From: HLUCCA09 sp039822045
GTDB lineage: Bacteria > Pseudomonadota > Alphaproteobacteria > Rhodobacterales > Rhodobacteraceae
Assembly (NCBI GenBank): GCA_039822045.1
Contig: JBCBMY010000020.1
Span: 1-64,000, forward strand
Reading direction: 5' to 3'
DNA: 64,000 nt
Below, one piece after another: positions 28,506 through 35,565 of the stretch (position 1 is the first letter of the stretch; the number at the start of each line of letters is the position of its first letter). Below the pieces are notes generated by a model, which had not been told where the DNA came from, did no database searches, and saw nothing but the letters and a program-made list of their open reading frames with translations. Position numbers and translations under genes: made by a program.

Positions 28506-29270
28506 TCAGCCAATCCGGAAATTCTGACCCAGATAGACCCGGCGCACATTCTCGTCGCGAACGACCTCATCGGAGGTACCGCTCATCAGCACCTCGCCGT
28601 CGTGTAGGATATACGCACGATCCACGATCTCCAACGTTTCCCTTACGTTGTGGTCGGTGATCAGCACTCCAATGCCGCGCCCCGTCAGGTCGGCCACCAG
28701 CGTTCGAATGTCGCCAACCGAGATCGGGTCAACCCCGGCGAAGGGCTCGTCGAGCAGCAGGTACTTCGGCTCGGCGGCCAAACAGCGGGCAATCTCAACC
28801 CGGCGCCGCTCGCCGCCAGACAGCGCCAGCGCCGAGGCGCGGCGCAAATGGGCAATACCGAACTCGCTCAGCAGCTCCTCAAGCCGGTCGCGCCGCTTGT
28901 AGCTGTCCCGCACCGTGATCTCGAGGATCGCGGCGATGTTCTCTTCGACCGTAAGGCCTCGAAAGATCGAGACTTCCTGCGGCAGATAGCCGATGCCAAA
29001 CCGCGCCCGGCGATACATCGGAAGGGTCGTCACATCGCGGCCGTCGATCTCCACGAGACCCGATTCCGGCGTGATGAGCCCTGCAATCGCATAGAAGGTC
29101 GTGGTCTTGCCCGACCCGTTGGGCCCGAGAAGCGCGGCCACCTCGCCCCGCCGCAGCTCCAGGCTCACGTCGCGGATCACCGGACGTTTGCGATAGCTTT
29201 TGCGCAGGCGCTCGACGCGCAGGCCCTGATCGCCGTCGGTGACGGCCAGTTCTGCCACCGACCGGGTCAT
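28506..29270 (-). CDS. lptB: LPS export ABC transporter ATP-binding protein
   Basis: LptB is the cytoplasmic ATPase that powers lipopolysaccharide extraction by LptFG. The 254 residues show Walker A GPNGSGKTT (49-57), the signature LSGGERRR, Walker B LLLDEPFAG and the switch His in VLITDHNVRE. The Q-loop region YLPQEVSIFRGLTVEENI is typical of LptB rather than of amino-acid transporters. Its start overlaps the lptA stop by four bases. lptF and lptG are not in the window. Confidence 0.96.
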   Translation of the reverse strand: MTRSVAELAVTDGDQGLRVERLRKSYRKRPVIRDVSLELRRGEVAALLGPNGSGKTTTFYAIAGLITPESGLVEIDGRDVTTLPMYRRARFGIGYLPQEVSIFRGLTVEENIAAILEITVRDSYKRRDRLEELLSEFGIAHLRRASALALSGGERRRVEIARCLAAEPKYLLLDEPFAGVDPISVGDIRTLVADLTGRGIGVLITDHNVRETLEIVDRAYILHDGEVLMSGTSDEVVRDENVRRVYLGQNFRIG

Positions 29271-29794
29271 TGCGAGGCTCCGCCAGCATCTTCGGGCCCC
29301 TGATTGAAGAGAACACGTACACGCCCCTCCATCACGCCCTGTCCGGTATCCACGTTCACCGTCAGCTGTTCGCCCGCGATCGTGTTGGTGCCCTGCGTCA
29401 GCAAAACGTCGCCCGTCATCACCACCACACCGCTCACGACCGTATAGATCGCGCGCTCGGCCTCCGCAGCCTCGTCTCCATTGAACATGGTCACACTGCC
29501 GGCGGCATCTACCCGTTCGATGCGGTTCTCACCCGTCGGGCCCGCGCCATAGACGACATCCACCTTGTCGCCCGCGAGCCGCAGCGTCCCCTGGGTGATC
29601 ACCACATTGCCCGTAAAAACGGCCGTTCCCCCATCCTGGTCGAAGTCGAGCTGGTCGGCCACCACCTCGACCGGTGCATCGGGGTCGCGCTGTCCTTCGC
29701 CGAAATTCACCTGCGCGCCCTGCGCAACGGCCAGGCTCGGCACGGCGAACGTGGCTGCGGCGGCCACCGCCTGAAGAACGGTCGAAAGATGCAC
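29267..29794 (-). CDS. lptA: LPS-transport periplasmic protein LptA
   Basis: LptA forms the periplasmic bridge for lipopolysaccharide. A signal peptide covers residues 1-25 (MHLSTVLQAVAAAATFAVPSLAVAQG). The OstA-like domain follows: PVEVVADQLDFDQDGGTAVFTG, VVITQGTLRLAGDKVDVVY and the repeated beta pattern up to VEGRVRVLF-like EGRVRVLFN. Length 175 residues. It lies between lptC and lptB with overlap to lptB, the standard lptCAB order. Confidence 0.93.
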   Translation of the reverse strand: MHLSTVLQAVAAAATFAVPSLAVAQGAQVNFGEGQRDPDAPVEVVADQLDFDQDGGTAVFTGNVVITQGTLRLAGDKVDVVYGAGPTGENRIERVDAAGSVTMFNGDEAAEAERAIYTVVSGVVVMTGDVLLTQGTNTIAGEQLTVNVDTGQGVMEGRVRVLFNQGPEDAGGASQ

Positions 29795-29803
29795 GGCAAA
29801 TCC

Positions 29804-30409
29804 TTACTGACTGCGTGGGGTATATAGCAGCCGCACACCGCCTTTGAACACCACGCGCGATCCTGACCCTTCGCCACGTGTTGTAAGTTGCATCTCGCCG
29901 CCGGTGATTCGCAGGTTGGGCCCGGTCACCTCCACCGGGCCTGGGGCCTCGGCAAGCGTCCCGTCGAGCCGCGCACCCAGCACATCCGTCGTCAGCCGGT
30001 ACCCATCGTCGGTGATCACAACCACAGACCCGGCCAGATCAATGATCTGATCTCCGGTGTTGAGTGTGCCGCTCTCGGCGCTCACCGTCATGGCGCCGCC
30101 ATCGGCCTCCACCAGCCGCCCCTCGAACACCCGCACATCCACCAGATCGCTGTCATCCTGACGGGGCAGCGCCACCTCGGCCGTCGCCGATATGTCACCG
30201 CCCGCCTCGGTCCGGCCGGTGTAGGTCGGAGCGTTGATAGATCGCTCGCGCACGATCTCGCGCAGATCCCGCTCGACGAACGGGAGCGCACCCCGCTCGG
30301 GCGTTCGCGCCAGCAGAAAGAGCGAGGCCAGGATCGCCAGAGCCGCCAGCGGAAGCAGCACTTTCGCCCGGGCAACGAAGCGAGAATATCGATTGTCGGC
30401 GCGCGCCAT
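29804..30409 (-). CDS. lptC: LPS export system protein LptC
   Basis: LptC is a bitopic inner-membrane protein that links LptBFG to LptA. The 201-residue protein has a basic cytoplasmic N-terminus, a membrane helix at about 16-35 (VLLPLAALAILASLFLLA) and a periplasmic beta-jellyroll domain (ISATAEVALPRQDD, LRITGGEMQLTTRGEG, RVVFKGGVRLLY). The position between kdsD and lptA, three and nine bases away, supports the call because sequence conservation in LptC is low. Confidence 0.9.
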   Translation of the reverse strand: MARADNRYSRFVARAKVLLPLAALAILASLFLLARTPERGALPFVERDLREIVRERSINAPTYTGRTEAGGDISATAEVALPRQDDSDLVDVRVFEGRLVEADGGAMTVSAESGTLNTGDQIIDLAGSVVVITDDGYRLTTDVLGARLDGTLAEAPGPVEVTGPNLRITGGEMQLTTRGEGSGSRVVFKGGVRLLYTPRSQ

Positions 30410-30412
30410 GGC

Positions 30413-31408
30413 TCACACGATACCAGCCCTGAGGCAATCGTGTACGTGAATGAGACCTGCAGGGCGCCCGCCGTCGTCCGGATACACCGCGAAGAGGCAG
30501 GTGATATTGCGGCCGTTGCTGTTGCGGCCGTTCATTTGTGCCAGCGCCTCCTCGGCGAGCGCGTCGGGCGAGATCGTCTTGGGCGCGCGCGTCATGACCT
30601 CGTCGGCCCGTCGCCCCATCAGCCCGTCCATGCTGCGACGCAAATCGCCATCCGTGACGATCCCGGCCAGCGCACCGGCTGTGTCGACGACCCCGGCCAC
30701 GCCGAACCCTTTCTGCGTCATCGTGAGGAGAACCTCGCCCATCGGCGCGTCTTCCGGCACCAGAGGCAGCTCGTCTCCCGCATGCATAAGGTCGGCCACA
30801 CGCGACAGCTGGCTGCCCAGCCGCCCCCCGGGATGGAACTCGCGGAAGTTTTCGGGCGTGAAGCGGCGATGCTCCATCAGCGCCACGGCCAGCGCGTCGC
30901 CCAGCGCCAGCGTCATCGTCGTCGACGTGGTCGGCACCACACCGGTGCCACAGGCCTCTTCGGCCTTCGGGAGCAACAGCGCCACGTCGGCCCTGCTCAA
31001 AAGGGTCGACTCCGCCCGTGCCGCCACTCCGATCAGCGGGATCGCAAACCTGCGGGTATAGGCGATCATGTCGGCCAGCTCGGGGGTTTCGCCGCTGTAG
31101 GACAAAAGCAGCAGGACATCCCCCTGCGCCATCATCCCCAGATCGCCGTGACTGGCCTCGGCGGGATGCACGAAATGGGCGGGGGTGCCCGTCGAGGCAA
31201 AGGTTGCCGCCGTCTTGCGCGCGACATGGCCCGACTTTCCCATGCCCGACACGATCACCCGCCCCCGCGCCGCAAGGATCAGCGCAACCGCCTCGGCAAA
31301 GCTTGGGCCGAGCGCGCCACCCAGCGCCTCAAGGCCTGCCGCCTCGCACGCAATCACGCGGCGCCCGGTGGCCAGCAGCTTGTCGGGGTCAGGCGCGCCC
31401 ATGCTCAA
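30413..31408 (-). CDS. kdsD: Arabinose-5-phosphate isomerase (Kdo pathway)
   Basis: KdsD converts ribulose 5-phosphate to arabinose 5-phosphate, the first step of Kdo synthesis. The 331 residues have an SIS domain (VIVSGMGKSGHVARKTAATFASTGTP, PAEASHGDLGM, LSYSGETPEL) and two C-terminal CBS domains (RVADLMHAGDELPLV; ADEVMTRAPKTI). The joining motif FHPGGRLGSQL is characteristic. It overlaps the RNase D gene by four bases (ATGA) and is followed by lptC. It works with kdsB at 17.8 kb. Confidence 0.95.
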   Translation of the reverse strand: MSMGAPDPDKLLATGRRVIACEAAGLEALGGALGPSFAEAVALILAARGRVIVSGMGKSGHVARKTAATFASTGTPAHFVHPAEASHGDLGMMAQGDVLLLLSYSGETPELADMIAYTRRFAIPLIGVAARAESTLLSRADVALLLPKAEEACGTGVVPTTSTTMTLALGDALAVALMEHRRFTPENFREFHPGGRLGSQLSRVADLMHAGDELPLVPEDAPMGEVLLTMTQKGFGVAGVVDTAGALAGIVTDGDLRRSMDGLMGRRADEVMTRAPKTISPDALAEEALAQMNGRNSNGRNITCLFAVYPDDGGRPAGLIHVHDCLRAGIV

Positions 31409-32016
31409 TGCGCGAAGATGTCGATTTCCGGCCAGCCCGCCAAATCGAGCTGCGCGCGCGTCGGAAGAAAATCGAAACAGGCTTGCGCCATCTCCATGCG
31501 GCCCTCACGGACCAGGCGCGCATCCAGCACCTCTTTCAGGCGATGGAGGTAGAACACATCCGACGCAGCATACGCCTGCTGTGCATCCGACAGCTCACCG
31601 GCACCCCAATCCGAGCTCTGCTGCTGTTTCGAAATGTCGATCTCCAGGAGCTCCTGCAGAAGGTTCTTCAACCCATGCCGATCCGTATAGGTGCGCACCA
31701 GCTTCGAGGCGATCTTGGTGCAGTAGACCGGTGCCGTCACGACGCCAAACGTGTGCTGAAGCAGCGCGATGTCGAACCGTCCATAATGGAAGAGCTTGAG
31801 CACATCGCCATCGGCCAGCAGCCGCATCAGGTTCGGCGCCTCGCCCTGCCCCGGCGCGATCTGCACCAGATGCGCCGAGCCGTCGCCGCTTGACAGTTGC
31901 ACAAGACACAGGCGGTCCCGATGCGGGATCAGACCCATCGCCTCGCAATCAACGGCAACCACATCGCCAAGATCCAGCCCATCGGGCAAGTCGTTCTGGT
32001 AAAGGGAAACGGTCAC
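31405..32016 (-). CDS. rnd: Ribonuclease D, catalytic domain only
   Basis: A DEDD-type 3'-5' exoribonuclease for tRNA and structured RNA 3' ends. I start at GTG 32016 because an ideal GGAGGT (32022-32027) lies five bases upstream and the protein then begins VTVSLYQNDLPDGLDLG; the in-frame ATGs upstream lack such signals. With 203 residues it has the exonuclease domain (VDCEAMGL, HYGRFDIALLQ, YAASDVFYLHRL) but no HRDC domains, as in many short alphaproteobacterial forms. It is first in the rnd-kdsD-lptCAB run. Confidence 0.9.
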   Translation of the reverse strand: MTVSLYQNDLPDGLDLGDVVAVDCEAMGLIPHRDRLCLVQLSSGDGSAHLVQIAPGQGEAPNLMRLLADGDVLKLFHYGRFDIALLQHTFGVVTAPVYCTKIASKLVRTYTDRHGLKNLLQELLEIDISKQQQSSDWGAGELSDAQQAYAASDVFYLHRLKEVLDARLVREGRMEMAQACFDFLPTRAQLDLAGWPEIDIFAH

Positions 32017-32052
32017 GTCAGACCTCCGCATGCCGGCGTGCTGATCGCGCGA

Positions 32053-32081
32053 GGGATAGGCTCTGCCGCCAGGAATGGCAA
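32053..32081 (-). promoter_or_regulatory. Putative promoter of the rnd-kdsD-lpt group
   Basis: On the minus strand TTGCCA (32076-32081) and TATCCC (32053-32058) are spaced by 17 bases, about 35 bases before the GTG start of the RNase D gene. The match is moderate and no other support is available. Confidence 0.35.
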
Positions 32082-32261
32082 TCGCTGCCAAATTGCCGCG
32101 CGGGCATCTGGCCCTTGGGCGCGGCGCCGCATGGTCCGGCTAGGACTCGCCCCAGATGTTCTGCGCCTCAGGCGCGAGAATGGGATCGGTCTGTCGTGCT
32201 TGACCCGACCGTGCCGTACGCTCTGCGCGACCGGGCCGTCGGTGTACTCCAATCCCGCAGG

Positions 32262-33104
32262 TCAGGCCATCGCCCGCGGCCACAACTGCGGAAAGAACTC
32301 ACCGGCAATGCGGTCGCCCTCGCCATAGCCCTCGGCCTCGAACAAGGCGCGCTCGCCCTTGGCCCAATCCCCCCGATACCGGATAACCCCATCCGGCGCG
32401 GTCATCCTCAGGGTGAACCGCCGTACGGTCTCGCTCGGGGTGACCGACGACAGCCCGCCATGGAGCGTCCGCATGTCAAAGTAGATGCAGTCGCCAAGAT
32501 CCAGATCCCACTGCAGAAGCTCATAGGCCTCGGGATCGGCGTTGATGTCCGGCGGCTGGTGATAGGTCTTCCCTGCCACCACCTGCGGCTCCAGGCTCGG
32601 GTGACCATCGGCAAAGCGCACGCGCATGAAGAGCTTGTCCCACAGGTGCGATCCACGCACGAAGGCGATGCCATTGTCCTTAGTCACCGGTTCGAGCGGC
32701 AGCCACAGCACGCACATCGTCCCCTCGAAGTCGAAATAGGCGAGGTCCTGGTGAAAGGGCGGCCTGGAGGCCGAGCCCGCCTCCCGCAGAAACCAATTGT
32801 CCATCACCAGGTTGATCGTCGGCGCGTCGAGCAGTTCGGCCGCGATAGGCGCGCAGGGGGCGTGTCGGACGAAGTCCTCGAACTCCGGGATCTTGTTCCA
32901 CGCCCAGAAGTCTTCGAAGTAACCTGGCGCGTCGGGATCCTTGGTGTGGCGCGTAAAATTGTCCGTCGGGTTGGCCACGTCGGCTTCCATGCCCGAGCGC
33001 AGGGTCGCGAGCCAATCGGCTGAGAATTTGCCCCGCAAGACGGCCGCTCCGTCGCGGCGAAACGCCTCCCGCTCCTCGGCAGTGGTGTAGCTCATCACAT
33101 CCAT
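32262..33104 (-). CDS. Phytanoyl-CoA dioxygenase (PhyH) family protein
   Basis: A non-heme Fe(II)/2-oxoglutarate oxygenase of the PhyH superfamily. I start at ATG 33104 (MDVMSYTTAEEREAFRRDGAA, 280 residues), after a G-rich Shine-Dalgarno region; MSYTT at 33095 is possible. The first iron ligands are His118 and Asp120 in PPFHQDLAYFD, the distal His215 is in MRTLHGGLSS, and the Arg-rich VRRFTLRM segment binds 2-oxoglutarate. FVRGSHLWDKLF is typical. The substrate is unknown; members hydroxylate osmolytes, fatty acyl or small natural products. It stands alone, with no operon partner. Confidence 0.86.
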   Translation of the reverse strand: MDVMSYTTAEEREAFRRDGAAVLRGKFSADWLATLRSGMEADVANPTDNFTRHTKDPDAPGYFEDFWAWNKIPEFEDFVRHAPCAPIAAELLDAPTINLVMDNWFLREAGSASRPPFHQDLAYFDFEGTMCVLWLPLEPVTKDNGIAFVRGSHLWDKLFMRVRFADGHPSLEPQVVAGKTYHQPPDINADPEAYELLQWDLDLGDCIYFDMRTLHGGLSSVTPSETVRRFTLRMTAPDGVIRYRGDWAKGERALFEAEGYGEGDRIAGEFFPQLWPRAMA

Positions 33105-33438
33105 CCGTCCGCCCCCCTGGCATCGGGGACCGATGCAGTCCGCCCCCGCTGGCTCAACTTGACGGTCCGGCAAGCAGCCTGCAACCCGCGTTGCAAGCGC
33201 AAAGCCCAGACGGCTCGGCGCATCGTGCAGGAAAGGTCTGCGGGTATCTCGCAACCCGCCACGGCAAGGCAAGCCGTCCGCGTTGAAGGTCCAAAAGGCA
33301 GGGTCGGTCAAGTCGAACGACGGCGCGGGCCTATGGCTCCTCAAGCGCGGTGGCTGCGGGCCTCAGACCTTGCCGCCTTGAACGCAGCCAGGTCGGAAGA
33401 GAAATCGGCGCGACCAACAGAGCAGAGCGAAGGGTGCA
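33105..33438. other. Gene-free stretch upstream of the PhyH gene
   Basis: I see no credible gene here. A 98-codon open frame on the plus strand lacks a Shine-Dalgarno, has no recognisable pattern and very biased composition. The stretch should contain the PhyH promoter, but no clear hexamer pair stands out. Confidence 0.5.
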
Positions 33439-33555
33439 AAGCGATACAAGCCTGAGGACGTCATCTCAAAGCTGAGAAACGCTTAGCTGCGCTTGGCGGA
33501 GGGCATGCGGGCTAGCGAAGGTGAGCGGCGCTTGGGCACCTATGATCCATTCTAA
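33439..33555 (+). pseudogene. IS3-family OrfA remnant
   Basis: Translated in frame, this stretch reads KRYKPEDVISKLRNA, a TAG stop, then LRLAEGMRASEGERRLGT and a TAA stop. It aligns by eye with the N-terminal helix-turn-helix of IS3-type OrfA proteins (K-R-Y-x-P-E-E-I-V-x-K-L-R, then GM-x-x-x-D/E-A-I-R-x-L-G-V). There is no OrfB, no terminal repeat and no start codon in context, so it is a decayed insertion-sequence fragment. Confidence 0.6.
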
Positions 33556-33619
33556 GAATTCAGAACTTTAATCTTGCAAGCTGCATCCCAGATGGATGCC
33601 GCTTCTCGTTCTATCTTGT

Positions 33620-33650
33620 GGGAGCGGCCGGCCACAGGTCGGCTGCTCCC
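33620..33650 (-). terminator. Hairpin after the EF-hand gene
   Basis: GGGAGC (33620-33625) pairs with GCTCCC (33645-33650), with further GCCG/CGGC and CC/GG pairs inside two single mismatches. The outer TCTATC (33610-33615) and GATAGA (33654-33659) can extend it. It begins ten bases after the stop codon at 33660. No T tract follows on the minus strand. Confidence 0.55.
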
Positions 33651-33659
33651 GCCGATAGA

Positions 33660-34511
33660 TCAATGCTCGAGGAACTCCATCAGGCCCACGCGACCGTCCC
33701 GGTTGCTGTCGAACTCGGCCAAGACCACGTTCGGGTCCTCCCGGGGCTCCTCGAGCCCGTCGTCGCCGAGGATCGCCGCGATACAGGCCTCGCTCAGGCC
33801 CTCTTCGGCAAGGTAGGCCGCCTCTTCCTCGCGGTCGCCCCCGCCCAGAAGCAGCGTCACCTCGTCGAGCGTGACATAGCCGTTGCCATCCTCGTCGAAC
33901 TCCAGGAATTCGCGCGCGCGCTCGGCCACCAGAAAGGCCTCCAGCTCCTCGAAGGTCACGCTGCGGCTGCCGTCGGAATCGAGCTCCAGCACGCGCTCTT
34001 CCGCGAGCTCGGCCGGTGAACGCGACATCTCGGCGGTCTCCGCTGCGATCTCCTCTTCGATGAACGTGCCGGCGCAGGCCGGGGGCACGGTCTCGGGCTC
34101 GAACGGCTCCTCGGCAAATTCGGCGGTCAGCTGCACCGCGTATTCCTCGGGCGTGATCATCCCGTCGCCGTCGCGGTCGACCTCGGCGAAGGTCACCCGC
34201 GCCTCGCGCGCGGCCGAGGCAATGGCCGGCGTCTGCGCCGCGAGGGAATAGACTGCGGCCAGCCCCAACGCCGTTGCGCCGAAAATGCCCATGCGGACGG
34301 AGGCAGATGAAGTCATGCGTGCCATGGTAAAGGCTCCTGTCTGATCAATCGGGTCAGCAGGACGGGCCAGCTCATGGCTCAGAACGCTCCGGATGGTCTC
34401 GCTCACGCTTTCGCCGCGCTCCGCGCTCAACGCCGATATCGCCGACTTCAGCTCGGGCGACACGCGCAGTTCGATGGATTGCGTCTTCTTCGAGTTCGAG
34501 GGGTCAGCCAT
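33660..34511 (-). CDS. Membrane protein with ribbon-helix-helix and four EF-hands
   Basis: From ATG 34511 (AAGG upstream) the protein has 283 residues in an unusual order. Residues 7-50 (SIELRVSPELKSAISALSAE, then GESVSETIRSVLSHEL) look like a ribbon-helix-helix DNA-binding or dimerisation domain. Residues about 72-94 (MGIFGATALGLAAVYSLAA) form one hydrophobic segment. The rest is acidic with four EF-hand loops: DRDGDGMITPEE (112-123), DSDGSRSVTFEE (178-189), DEDGNGYVTLDE (206-217) and DSNRDGRVGLME (268-279), and two Cys. A second start at 34325 (MARMTSS) has a better Shine-Dalgarno (AGGAG) and would give a 221-residue exported EF-hand protein without the RHH part. Calcium binding is inferred; a DNA-binding role is speculative. 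Confidence 0.75.
   Translation of the reverse strand: MADPSNSKKTQSIELRVSPELKSAISALSAERGESVSETIRSVLSHELARPADPIDQTGAFTMARMTSSASVRMGIFGATALGLAAVYSLAAQTPAIASAAREARVTFAEVDRDGDGMITPEEYAVQLTAEFAEEPFEPETVPPACAGTFIEEEIAAETAEMSRSPAELAEERVLELDSDGSRSVTFEELEAFLVAERAREFLEFDEDGNGYVTLDEVTLLLGGGDREEEAAYLAEEGLSEACIAAILGDDGLEEPREDPNVVLAEFDSNRDGRVGLMEFLEH
34334..34338 (-). promoter_or_regulatory. Internal Shine-Dalgarno inside the RHH/EF-hand gene
   Basis: On the minus strand AGGAG (34334-34338) lies eight bases before the in-frame ATG at 34325. This is a better site than the one before ATG 34511, so the EF-hand part may also be translated on its own, starting MARMTSSASVRMGIFG, just before the membrane/signal segment. 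Confidence 0.5.
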
Positions 34512-34815
34512 GGTTCTCAGCCTTTGCCAGGTCGTCGCTGCACCGCGAGCCACACCGGAGAATCGCCCGAAATTCAAAGCAGGTTCGTGTCGGGAAGCCA
34601 GAAAAATCGTGTCCGGACAACGCAAATTCAAGGGCTTAGCGCTTGACCGGTTTGGTGCGATCGCCTTGTTCGCCGGCCAGATCGCCCACGGTCCAAGGCC
34701 GATGTTTGTCTCAAATCTTCCCGCTGCGCCGCAATTCTGCCCTGCCCGGGTAACACCCCGTTAACCCCTCAGCGGCCATGGTGGAGCCATTCTCTCAGGT
34801 GGGGGCCTGAACCGG
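34512..34815. other. Divergent intergenic region between the EF-hand gene and an exported-protein gene
   Basis: This 304-base stretch is less GC-rich than its surroundings and should hold two divergent promoters. I see GTTAACC near the right end and several TTG-containing hexamers, but no pair with convincing spacing. No gene is supported in it. Confidence 0.5.
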
Positions 34816-35286
34816 ATGACGACATTGCCAGCCTCGCTCCCAACCGCCTTAGCCGTCTTTTCCTTTATCGCCGCGCCGTCGCTCGTCACCGTGGGCTTCG
34901 CCAAGGCGACCGACAATCCCAACCTCAGGCCCATGGCCATTTCGGAGACCAGCGTCGCGGCCAGCGATATCGAGATCAATGCGCCGCATGTCCGTGTGCG
35001 GATCTTCTGGGCCGGCTCGGCCCCGGGCTATGCCGGCCCCGCCGACCTGTCGAACGCAATCCGCACCGTCTTCGCTGCCAAAGGCGTCGACACCCGCATC
35101 GCCGTGCTCGACGAGGCGACGCCGGGATCGACCACGCTGGACATGCGCGCGGGGCGCGAGCATTTCGGCCCGTTCCCGGTGTCCGAGGCCGCGCGCCATG
35201 TCGAGCCTGCGGTGCAAGCGGTCCGCTTTGCCCGCAGCCGCCTCGAACGGAGCGACGACGCCGATCAACTCTTCCGCTGGAAGTAG
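34816..35286 (+). CDS. Small exported hypothetical protein
   Basis: A 156-residue protein of unknown function. The N-terminus (SLPTALAVFSFIAAPSLVTVGFAKA) is hydrophobic and may be a signal peptide or anchor. The middle contains HVRVRIFWAGSAPGYAGPADL, GVDTRIAVLDEATPGSTTLDM and GREHFGPFPVSEAARHVEPAV, without a family I recognise. AGGTGGGG lies upstream of the ATG, and third-position GC is high on this strand, which favours it over an overlapping minus-strand frame. It is divergent from the EF-hand gene. Confidence 0.6.
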   Translation: MTTLPASLPTALAVFSFIAAPSLVTVGFAKATDNPNLRPMAISETSVAASDIEINAPHVRVRIFWAGSAPGYAGPADLSNAIRTVFAAKGVDTRIAVLDEATPGSTTLDMRAGREHFGPFPVSEAARHVEPAVQAVRFARSRLERSDDADQLFRWK

Positions 35287-35296
35287 GGCGGCGGCC

Positions 35297-35515
35297 TCAG
35301 ATTTCGGCGCGCCGGTCGATCCGCAGATAGGCTTTCAGGCGCGCGCCCGGCACATACCGTCCCTTCGTCCGCCGGCGCAGCGCGTCGACCCTTGGCGAGG
35401 GCGCAACGCCCGTCACCACGCCCTCGGCCTCCACCACGCGCGCCGCGCGGGCATAGCGCACCACTGGTGCCGAGCCTTTCACGCGGCCGGACCGGTCGAG
35501 AATGTGCTTGGCCAT
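35297..35515 (-). CDS. Small basic protein of 72 residues, unknown function
   Basis: ATG 35515 has an excellent Shine-Dalgarno (GGGAGG, five bases upstream). The protein (MAKHILDRSGRVKGSAPVVRY, ..., RRRTKGRYVPGARLKAYLRIDRRAEI) is rich in Arg and Lys, with no signal peptide or membrane segment. I do not recognise a family. It follows queG by 50 bases on the same strand and could be the last gene of that operon. Nucleic-acid binding is possible from charge alone. Confidence 0.6.
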   Translation of the reverse strand: MAKHILDRSGRVKGSAPVVRYARAARVVEAEGVVTGVAPSPRVDALRRRTKGRYVPGARLKAYLRIDRRAEI

Positions 35516-35565
35516 AGCTGCCTCCCTTTCATGCGTCTGGGGGGCCACCCTAACCGATTCGGCCC

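Noticed and set aside
29888..31552. 554-codon plus-strand frame opposite lptC and kdsD
   Set aside because: It spans two real genes on the other strand and consists of His/Arg/Gln-rich sequence without motifs.
33159..33455. 98-codon plus-strand frame upstream of the PhyH gene
   Set aside because: No Shine-Dalgarno, Arg/Gln/Ala-rich, no similarity pattern; it overlaps the IS3 remnant in another frame.
34849..35268. 139-codon minus-strand frame opposite the small exported protein
   Set aside because: The plus-strand frame has a signal-like N-terminus, a Shine-Dalgarno and better codon pattern; the minus frame is Arg/Gly-rich without features.
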